Shown: positions 8,647-15,400 of the stretch, in pieces
How positions within the stretch are numbered: position 1 is the first letter of the stretch
Layout: each line of letters begins with the position of its first letter
NCBI GenBank assembly: GCA_947175435.1
Contig: CAMWMS010000009.1
Location: forward strand, 1 to 35,226
DNA: 35,226 bases
Source of the DNA: an uncultured Lachnospiraceae bacterium
GTDB taxonomy: Bacteria; Bacillota; Clostridia; Lachnospirales; Lachnospiraceae
Direction: 5' to 3'
Translations under genes and position numbers: made by a program
The notes under the pieces: model-generated
What the model was told of the DNA's origin: nothing
Databases searched by the model: none
What the model saw: only the letters and a program-made list of their open reading frames with translations

Positions 8647-9135
8647 ATGAAGAAAGCAAGAAACGAATTACTGCAGTTCCTGGCGGGGCTGGCGATGCTG
8701 ATCGCTGGGCTGTTTATTTTTTCGCAGAAGGTCATGGTATCTTCCGGATTCTTCGGATACGGATTCAGCCTTGGTGGTTTTCATATGGGCAACGGTCTGA
8801 TTATGGTGCCTTTTATCATCGGGGTAGTCTGGATGTTTGCATCCGGGGGGAGTATTGCGTCGAAGATATTTACGGCGGCGGGGGTATTTATCGTTGTCGT
8901 GGCGGTCATCATGACTACACATATTTCTCTGGTACATGTTACTCTGTACGAGTGGGTGGTGATCTTAGTGCTGATTTTCGGCGGCGCAGGATTGCTTGCG
9001 AGGATTCTTTTCAGGGCAAGGCCCGCATCGGATGATAGACGGCAGGATGATCCCGGTCGTCAGATCGAGGAGACGAAATCCAGAGTCGACGCAATTGAGG
9101 ATGAATTGGAGTGTATGAAAAGGGAGAAGAGATAA
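8647..9135 (+). CDS. Small membrane protein with C-terminal charged helix
   Basis: A 162-residue protein with four hydrophobic segments in the first 120 residues (from LLQFLAGLAMLIAGLFIF to WVVILVLIFGGAGLLARI). A strongly charged, probably coiled-coil tail follows, with RQIEETKSRVDAIEDELE near the end. GGGAGG precedes the ATG by about 7 bases. The function is not recognised; such four-helix proteins are common and mostly unnamed. It stops 57 bp before the deacetylase start, with a 12-bp hairpin between them that could be its terminator. Confidence 0.75.
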   Translation: MKKARNELLQFLAGLAMLIAGLFIFSQKVMVSSGFFGYGFSLGGFHMGNGLIMVPFIIGVVWMFASGGSIASKIFTAAGVFIVVVAVIMTTHISLVHVTLYEWVVILVLIFGGAGLLARILFRARPASDDRRQDDPGRQIEETKSRVDAIEDELECMKREKR

Positions 9136-9146
9136 TAAAAAATATG

Positions 9147-9188
9147 ATACCCTGCATATACTTGTAATAACAATAGTATGCAGGGTAT
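9147..9188 (+). promoter_or_regulatory. 12-bp inverted repeat covering the deacetylase ribosome binding site
   Basis: ATACCCTGCATA (9147-9158) and TATGCAGGGTAT (9177-9188) are perfect complements with an 18-base loop. The AGGG at 9182-9185, the only Shine-Dalgarno-like sequence for the ATG at 9193, is inside the second arm and would be hidden if the hairpin forms. It could equally be a weak terminator for the upstream gene or a protein operator. Confidence 0.5.
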
Positions 9189-9192
9189 TATT

Positions 9193-9699
9193 ATGCGTAA
9201 AAAGAAAACACATTGGAACGATAAGATTAAACTTGCGATGTGTGAATTAGAAGGAAAAATGCAGAAAGATTACGCAACAGGCGGGAATGAGCGGGTATGG
9301 CCGGCACCGGATCAGGTAGAAGCATGGACAGCACAGCGGCAGAGAGAGAAAAGCAGCGGCCGGTATTGCGGCAGTCAGCACTGTGGCAGCAGTGTGCCCT
9401 CCGAATACCGGACAAAGGAGGAGCAGAAACGAAAGGGATTTGTGCAGAATGTATTGATGCAGGTGGCGAAGTCGGCGGCATTTGCGCTGGCAACCGTTGC
9501 GCTGATACAGGGAGTGGTTAAGGTGCTGCCGGATTCCATTACGGTCAGCAGCTCCGTGGGCGGTCGGGAACTGCCGATCTATTGTGTGGAGACGGATAAA
9601 AAACAGGTGGCCCTCAGCTTCGATGCTGCATGGGGGAATGGTCGGTTGATGGAACGGGATTTCCGTGATAGAGTGCATATTTGTGTAGCAGTGAAATAA
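9193..9699 (+). CDS. PdaB-like polysaccharide deacetylase, 5' part interrupted by mobile element
   Basis: The host-derived part is codons 1-149 (9193-9640). It has a basic, poorly conserved N-terminus, a membrane anchor at about residues 87-108 (AKSAAFALATVALIQGVVKV) and the start of a NodB-type deacetylase domain, ELPIYCVETDKKQ then LSFDAAWGN, including the motif-1 aspartate. The frame then enters the inserted element and ends after 19 foreign codons at 9699. The histidine motif and all later motifs are missing, so this fragment cannot be an active enzyme. The rest of the gene starts at 21137. PdaB-type enzymes are linked to spore peptidoglycan maintenance in Bacillus; this gene's role is inferred from similarity. 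Confidence 0.85.
   Translation: MRKKKTHWNDKIKLAMCELEGKMQKDYATGGNERVWPAPDQVEAWTAQRQREKSSGRYCGSQHCGSSVPSEYRTKEEQKRKGFVQNVLMQVAKSAAFALATVALIQGVVKVLPDSITVSSSVGGRELPIYCVETDKKQVALSFDAAWGNGRLMERDFRDRVHICVAVK
9631..9652. repeat. Left attachment site (attL): 10-bp core plus left terminal arm
   Basis: Core TGGGGGAATG at 9631-9640 is identical to the right copy. Inside the element it is followed by GT and then CGGTTGATGG (9643-9652), which is the inverse complement, apart from one extra T, of CCATCACCG at the right end. Confidence 0.85.
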
Positions 9700-9840
9700 G
9701 GATTTGTGACTGGCAGGAAGGTATCGGCGAAAAAATCGTGGATACTTTTTTTGTGTTTCCCTGCTTTTGTGTTCCTGCGCTTCCTCATGTACAAAGCACA
9801 GTCCCTGTGCCGGGTACTCCCGAGAAAGGAGGGCTAAAAG

Positions 9841-10038
9841 ATGAATGACACAGCAAAAAGAAGGCTCAGGCTGAAAGAAATCCATAATAACACCTACGAC
9901 ACGGACGAGGTTCTTGAACTGCTTAAAGGTTTTGAGGGAACGAACCATTATGGTGGTGCTGCGGCGTTCGTATGTGCGTTGCTGAGCATACAGCCCGAAA
10001 ATATCTGGTCGCTATTTGAATACGTTAAGGGAAAATAG
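9841..10038 (+). CDS. Small hypothetical protein of the element
   Basis: A 65-residue protein with an excellent ribosome binding site, AAAGGAGG 9 bases before the ATG. It is mostly helical and charged at the N-terminus (AKRRLRLKEIHNN), with a central LELLKGFEGTNHYGG and a hydrophobic C-terminal half. I do not recognise a family. It is the first gene inside the left end of the element and is followed by an XRE-type gene in the same direction. Size and position would fit an accessory or regulatory protein, but nothing in the sequence assigns a role. Confidence 0.65.
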   Translation: MNDTAKRRLRLKEIHNNTYDTDEVLELLKGFEGTNHYGGAAAFVCALLSIQPENIWSLFEYVKGK

Positions 10039-10108
10039 AGATTCTATCCGGACGAGTGGATAAATATGGAAATTCCGTACACAACAGAGAAAGGAGATTA
10101 TTACACAA

Positions 10109-10444
10109 ATGAACAACGTAAAGTATTACAGTATCAATGAAGACGCAGCTCGCTGCGCAAAGGAGCTAAACAGTTTTTATGGAATGCATATCAGTTACAA
10201 ACCGCTTTGGCACACGTTGATAGAGCGCAACATGAGGAAAGAAGACTTAAGGCTTGCCGCCGGACTGACCACAAATATGATTGCCAATATGGGTAAGGAA
10301 GGGAAGAATATCAGCATGGACAAACTTGCCCATATCTGCGTGGCACTGGATTGTGATATTACGGACGTGATTGGGTTGGCCAGCGACGAGCCTTCCACCA
10401 TAGGAGGGAACGATAATGGGGAAATTAATAGAAAGAATTACTGA
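10109..10444 (+). CDS. XRE-family helix-turn-helix protein
   Basis: A 111-residue protein whose middle (residues about 30-95) is a Cro/C1-type helix-turn-helix of the small HTH_26-like kind: LWHTLIERNMRKEDLR, AAGLTTNMIANMGKEGKN and MDKLAHICVALDCDITDVI. This arrangement is very common for regulators in Firmicute mobile elements. AGAAAGGAG lies about 10 bases upstream. Its last 29 bases overlap the start of the tnpV-like frame at 10416, suggesting coupled translation. Its target is unknown; it is distinct from the leftward XRE repressor at 10828. Confidence 0.8.
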   Translation: MNNVKYYSINEDAARCAKELNSFYGMHISYKPLWHTLIERNMRKEDLRLAAGLTTNMIANMGKEGKNISMDKLAHICVALDCDITDVIGLASDEPSTIGGNDNGEINRKNY

Positions 10445-10786
10445 GAACAGCATTGATTATATTCTGGTAGGCGATTACTATATTCCGGACTTAAAATTGC
10501 CAGCGGAAAATCGCCCCATCGGACGTTATGGGCGGCTGCACAAGGAATATCTCAAGCAGGAGCATCCGGCACGGTACACTTCCCTATTCTTGACTGGGGA
10601 GTTATGGACATACCTTGCCGACCTGAGCGAGCAGGCTGAGGAACGGCTGCTCTTATCATAGAGCAAATGAAAGCTGCCGAGGGAGTGACTGAGGGACTGA
10701 AAAGCCGAAATCAATGGGTAGGGCAGATGAATAATATCCGTAACCGGGCAGAGGAAATTATAAGGAGTGAATTGATATATATTTGA
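10416..10786 (+). pseudogene. tnpV: TnpV-like transposon protein, frameshifted
   Basis: The first 81 codons (10416-10661) match the TnpV family pattern: VGDYYIPDLKLPAENRPIGR, HKEYLKQEHPARYTSL and LWTYLADLSEQAEER. The frame then ends at TAG 10659-10661. The expected C-terminus continues in another frame from about 10652 (IIEQMKAAEGVTEGLKSR, then MNNIRNRAEEIIRSE) and stops at 10786. One base lost near 10650 explains this. The start has AGGAGG 8 bases upstream. TnpV is an accessory gene of Tn4451-like mobilizable transposons, with no well-defined function. Its decay suggests that it is dispensable here. Confidence 0.8.
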
Positions 10787-10827
10787 TTGCGACATGGAGC
10801 GACCAGATGGATGAATGACTGGTTCCT

Positions 10828-11184
10828 CTAATTCTTTTTACGATCTAATACCGCCTGAATCATGATGGCAGCGATTTCCTGTTCGCCGGGTGATGTGTTT
10901 TCCCAAAGCTCTGTCAATTCCCTGATTTTACTGATTTCATTATTTGCCAGAGAATCTTGGAGAAGATAATCAGGGGAGATTTTTAGTGCATTGCAAATAT
11001 TTATAAATACTGGCAAGCTTGGAACCTTCGTCCCACCTTCAATCTGCCGAAGATAGGTTGCGTTGACGTTGCATAGCTCTGAAAGCTTGTCAGCCGTGAG
11101 TCCCCGGTTCTTTCTCACTATGTTAATCCGTTTGCCTAATCCTTTACTTTCCATTTGTTCACCCATTTCATAAGCTGTTAGCAT
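10828..11184 (-). CDS. XRE-family repressor-like regulator
   Basis: A 118-residue protein with a classic Cro/C1 helix-turn-helix at about residues 16-75 (LGKRINIVRKNRGLT, ADKLSELCNVNATYLRQIEGG, PSLPVFINICNALKIS), followed by a helical tail that may serve for dimerization. It is the only leftward gene of the element, the typical arrangement of a phage-like repressor. The start could be the ATG at 11184 (weak upstream GAGAAC) or at 11154; neither has a strong ribosome binding site. Three AGACTATA boxes lie upstream, and a fourth precedes the recombinase operon, so it may regulate both itself and excision; that is inference. Confidence 0.82.
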   Translation of the reverse strand: MLTAYEMGEQMESKGLGKRINIVRKNRGLTADKLSELCNVNATYLRQIEGGTKVPSLPVFINICNALKISPDYLLQDSLANNEISKIRELTELWENTSPGEQEIAAIMIQAVLDRKKN

Positions 11185-11201
11185 TTATTTTGTTCTCTTT
11201 T

Positions 11202-11269
11202 AGACTATATTAAACATAGGGATTGCAATAGATACTATAAGACTATATAATATAAGCCAATAGACTATA
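11202..11269. repeat. Three AGACTATA direct repeats upstream of the XRE repressor
   Basis: AGACTATA occurs at 11202-11209, 11240-11247 and 11262-11269, in an AT-rich stretch containing the promoter region of the leftward repressor. The inverse complement, TATAGTCT, includes a -10-like TATAGT, so the boxes may be operators, overlapping promoter elements, or both. Confidence 0.5.
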
Positions 11270-11499
11270 AAACATGAATAAGGAATAGTAAAATGGAATG
11301 GGACTACTTTAAAGACAAATTTTTGTTTTACTGAATGACAGGGAGGATTTGTGAATTGTTATTTTGGACGCAGACGAGCGGAATAATCTGCTTACTGGCA
11401 GGACGGGCGGGAATGTAGTTGAACTTGTGTGCTGGGAAGCCACAGATAAAGAGGACAAATGGAAGAACACAAACTGACGGTTTTTATGGGCGTGGTGTT

Positions 11500-11654
11500 A
11501 TTAAAAAAGCGCTGCCACGGATTCGTTTGCAAGGCAAGTGGTTGGAACGGGCAGGATTTGTACAGGAGATAAAATCAAAGTGAATTGTCAGTCGGGGCAG
11601 CTTATTATCACAAAGGATGATCCGGAACCAGGCATCGGAATGAAAAATAGATAA
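11500..11654 (+). pseudogene. SymE-like toxin remnant, frameshifted
   Basis: Two adjoining frames together give a SymE-like fold core: KKALPRIRLQGKWLERAGF in the first frame and, after a shift near 11560, TGDKIKVNCQSGQLIITKD in the second, ending at TAA 11652-11654. SymE proteins are AbrB-fold toxins. No start codon or ribosome binding site lies close by, so this is a decayed copy. Other gene scraps surround it: an open segment at about 11365-11478 with NLLTGRTGGNVVEL, and one at about 11717-11860 with KVTYQDEDKDSYIPYLCDL. I cannot assign either; the whole 11185-11877 stretch otherwise looks degenerate. Confidence 0.6.
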
Positions 11655-11877
11655 ATATGGAGATTTTAGGATGTATTTCTTAGATAGCCTATTCCATCTG
11701 GAAAAGTATTTTATAAGGTCACATATCAGGATGAAGACAAGGATTCTTACATTCCATATTTATGTGATCTTTTTTTGCGATTGGAAAGGAGGATAGAATC
11801 AGAGTCAAATTACGGAGAATTATATAAGAGTTGCTTGAAATGTGTGAATGCAGGAAGAAAGAAAAGAGGGAATGACA

Positions 11878-12405
11878 GTGAGGAATTTGAAAAAAACAAC
11901 AAGCAGAACAATATGTGTGCTTTTGACTGCGGTGATGCTGTGTGCGGATACGGGAGTGACAGTATATGCGACATCGGGAGCGGAGCAAAAAGTTTTAGAG
12001 GGAGTCGTGGAGGAAATTTCGACGGGAGAAAAGCAAACAGAAGAAGGCCAGGCAGAGGAGCCTTCCAAGGAAGATGAGCGAACAGAAGGGGATATAACGA
12101 AAGAAGGAGAGACAGGAGAATCTTCTTCGGAGAAAATGCCGGTGAAAGGAGAAAATACGGACGAAAAATCCGATGAAGAGAATGCGGAAACAGGTGTAAC
12201 AGAAGAAAATCCTGTGACGAAAGAAGGGACGGAGGCAGAGAATCCTGATGTTGAAGATGAGGAAAACATAGGGGATGCGTCGATAGAAGAATCTGTGTCG
12301 GAAAATGATGTAGAAGGAGATTTGGAAGATAATTTGGAGGTCGAAGTTAATGCTTTCAGAGATAATATTGCAAGTGGTGAGTATAAAAAAATGGCAACAA
12401 TATAA
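11878..12405 (+). CDS. N-terminal part of BspA-type surface protein: signal peptide and acidic linker
   Basis: From a GTG at 11878, GAGGG lies 7 bases upstream. The 175-residue product begins with a Sec signal peptide (MRNLKKTTSRTICVLLTAV, then GVTVYA as likely cleavage site), followed by about 120 residues very rich in Glu, Asp, Ser and Thr. It stops at 12403-12405 only because the frame shifts at a run of seven A (12385-12391). The frame one base back continues as KNGNNIIWTITADG into the large repeat protein. The acidic linker probably spans the cell wall. An ATG at 11872 is an alternative start, but its spacing to GAGGG is too short. Confidence 0.8.
   Translation: MRNLKKTTSRTICVLLTAVMLCADTGVTVYATSGAEQKVLEGVVEEISTGEKQTEEGQAEEPSKEDERTEGDITKEGETGESSSEKMPVKGENTDEKSDEENAETGVTEENPVTKEGTEAENPDVEDEENIGDASIEESVSENDVEGDLEDNLEVEVNAFRDNIASGEYKKMATI
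12385..12391 (+). other. Seven-A tract at the frame junction of the surface protein gene
   Basis: TAT followed by seven A and TGG. In the upstream frame it reads Tyr-Lys-Lys-Met and stops five codons later. With eight A, or after a -1 slip on AAA, it reads Tyr-Lys-Lys-Asn-Gly and enters the 1833-codon frame. Candidate for phase variation, polymerase slippage or programmed frameshifting; a sequencing error cannot be excluded. Confidence 0.7.
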
Positions 12406-12431
12406 TCTGGACCATTACTGCGGATGGGATA

Positions 12432-15400
12432 TTGACGGTAGAGGGAGAAGGTGATTTTTCGGATAATTACAGGATACCTTGGCGTGATTATAGCCACTCT
12501 ATTAAATCTGCTGAAGTAAATGTTAAAGGTATGACGAATGCTTCCTATATGTTTTATGACTGCAGCAACCTGACGAGTGTAGATGTGAGCGGCTTTGATA
12601 CGAGTGAAGTAACAGATATGAGTTATATGTTTCATCAATGTAGTAGTCTGACAAATTTAGATGTGAGCGGTTTCGATACGAGCAAAGTAACAGATATGGA
12701 TCATATGTTTAGTTATTGTAAAAATCTGATAAATTTGGATGTGAGTGGCTTTGACACGAGTCAAGTAACAGATATGGATCATATGTTTGGTGGCTGTATC
12801 AACTTGATGAGCTTGGATGTGAGTGGTTTTGACACGAGTGAAGTAACAAATATGTGGGCGATGTTTAATGGATGTGTCAGCCTGATCAACTTGGATGTGA
12901 GCGGCTTTGACACAGGTCAAGTAACAAGTATGGGTTGGATGTTTAACCGTTGTATCAGTCTGACAAGTTTGGACGTGAGTGGCTTTGACACGAGTCAAGT
13001 AACAGATATGAGGTACATGTTTAAAGATTGTATCAGTTTGACAAGTTTGGACACAAGTGGCTTCACTGGTAATATTTCAGAGATGTATGCTATGTTTAAA
13101 GGCTGTGGCAATTTGACAAGCCTTGATTTAAGTGGGCTGGCTGTTAGTAAAGGGGTTCAGACTGATGATGTGTTTACAGGGTGCACAAGTTTGACTACAA
13201 TTCATACCCCGCTTAATCTTGAACGGTCAATTACGCTGCCCGGGGAATCGACAGATATATGGTATCAGATGGATGGAGCAGAAATTACAGAACTCCCGAT
13301 GTATTTAAATTACAGTATTGTGATAAGCAAAAATGAAATACCGGTTATTAAATCAGCGTTAACGGCAACGAAAACAAAGACAAATTATGGCTGTGGAGAT
13401 CGGGTGGATATCGATGATTTGACTGTAACGTATTATGATGCTGACGGTATAGGAACTAAAATAACAGAGGGCTATTCTACAAATGCGGATGAGATAGATA
13501 TGTCTACCTTGGGCATCAAGATATTGAAGATAACTTATAATGGTTTGACCGCAACAGTGATGTTAAATGTCAAAAGCGGTTTCAATGGAAGTTTTGGCGC
13601 TATTACATGGGTCATTGATGTGGATGGGAAATTAACGGTGGATGGAACGGGTGATTTTTCAGATGATGACGGTTATTTCAATCAGGAGAGAGCACCGTGG
13701 TATGATTATGCGGATGATATCATATCTGCGGAAGTAAATGTTACAGATATGACGAACGCCTCTTATATGTTTAACGGGTGCAAGTATATTACAAGTATAA
13801 GTTTAGCGGGGGTTGATACGAGCAGAGTAACAAATATGGGCGGGATGTTTTATGATTGTGAGAGTCTGAAACGTTTGGATTTGAGCGGTTTAGACACGAG
13901 TCAGGTAACAAATATGTCTGAGATGTTTTATAATTGCAATAGTCTAAAAAGTTTGAATGTGAGCGGCTTTGATACAAGCCAAGTAACGAATACGAGAAGG
14001 ATGTTTTATGATTGTGAGAGTATGAAAAGTTTGGATGTGAGCGGCTTAGACACGAGTCAAGTAACGGAAATGGCTGGTATGTTTAGCGGGTGTAGCAGCC
14101 TAACAACCTTGGATGTGAGTGGCTTTAACACAAGCCAAGTAACAAGTATGTGGGATATGTTTAATAATTGCGAGAGCTTAACCAACTTGGATGTGAGCGG
14201 TTTAGACACGAGTCAAGTAATAGATATGGCTGGTATGTTTAGTGGGTGTAGCAGTCTAACCAACTTGGATGTGAGCGGCTTTGACACGAGCCAAGTAACA
14301 GATATGGCTGATATGTTTAGTGAGTGTAACAGTCTAACTAGCCTAGATGTGACTGGTTTCGATACAAGTAATGTAATAGATAGAGAATATGGTGGATGGC
14401 AAGGTATGGATGGAATGTTTTCATCTTGTAGCAATTTGGCAAGCTTGGACATAAATAGTTTCAATATGAGTAAATTAGACAGCGTATCTGGTATGTTTAT
14501 TGGTTGCACAAGCCTTGCAACAATTTATACTCCATGCAATATAAAATGTCCAGTTTCCCTCTCAGGGTCGTGGAATACAAAAGATATTTGGTATGATGAA
14601 GACGGGAATAAATATACAGAATTACCACAGAATCTGGACTACAGCATTCTCATCAGAAGAAATAAAATGCCTACTTTCGGTGAAATTGAGGCAAAAAAAG
14701 TAGAAACCGATTATATCTGCGGTGATACGGTCCATATTGATGATTTAACGGTATTATATTATGATGATTACGGCGTAGCGCATACACTTGGGAGCGGTGA
14801 ATATGCAACTAACGTTGATGAAATCGATATGTCAACGGCAGGAGAGAAAACATTAATTATAACCTATAATGATGGCTGGGACATTCTCACTTATAGAATC
14901 AAACTGACTGTAGCAAAGTATATGTTGAATGCTGACAATGTAATGATAACGCTGTCAGACACCTCGGATTATGTTTATGACGGAAATCCCAAAATACCTG
15001 AGGTAACGGTAGTGTATGTACTTGACAGTTACGCTGTAAGCGAAAATTCCACAACTGGCAGATATATCACATTGGAGAAAGACAGAGACTACACCGTAAC
15101 CTATGAAAACAATACAGACGCATTTGAAACCAATGCGGATATAGAGATGGCGAAAAATGCTCCCAGAGCCATTATTACAGGAAAGAATCAGTATGGCGGA
15201 ACAATCAGCAAATACTTTTCCATTCGAAAAGCAGAAGCGCCAAGGGGAGAGGAACAGGCTGTATTGATTCAGGACTTTGGTGAGGTACAAGAAGGACGTA
15301 CATTTGATCTCTCGGGATGTTTTGCAGATTATGGCAGTAAGACCAGATATTCGGTGGGACTGCCTATAGAGGACAATACGGTGCCCGGCAGTGTGCTTTC

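Noticed and set aside
9131-9163. Possible sporulation sigma-G or sigma-K promoter (GATAATA, then CATATACTT) before the deacetylase gene
   Set aside because: The match to either consensus is weak and the boxes overlap the inverted repeat. Not strong enough to annotate, although it would be worth testing.
11775-12077. Rightward open frame MRLERRIESESNYGELYK overlapping the signal peptide region
   Set aside because: Its first part may be a scrap of an older mobile-element gene, but the frame is incompatible with the surface protein gene, which has a better start and signal peptide.
12432-12434. TTG at 12432 as an independent start of the large surface protein
   Set aside because: No ribosome binding site, no signal peptide after it, and the coding similarity extends upstream to 12387 in the same frame.
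11820-12638. Long leftward open frame rich in Ser and Phe opposite the surface protein N-terminus
   Set aside because: It is the mirror of the Glu/Asp-rich linker codons and has no ribosome binding site or family similarity.
12531-14545. Regular 78-bp repeats that could suggest a repeat array such as CRISPR
   Set aside because: The units are contiguous, without spacers, in phase with the reading frame, and translate into BspA-type leucine-rich repeats.
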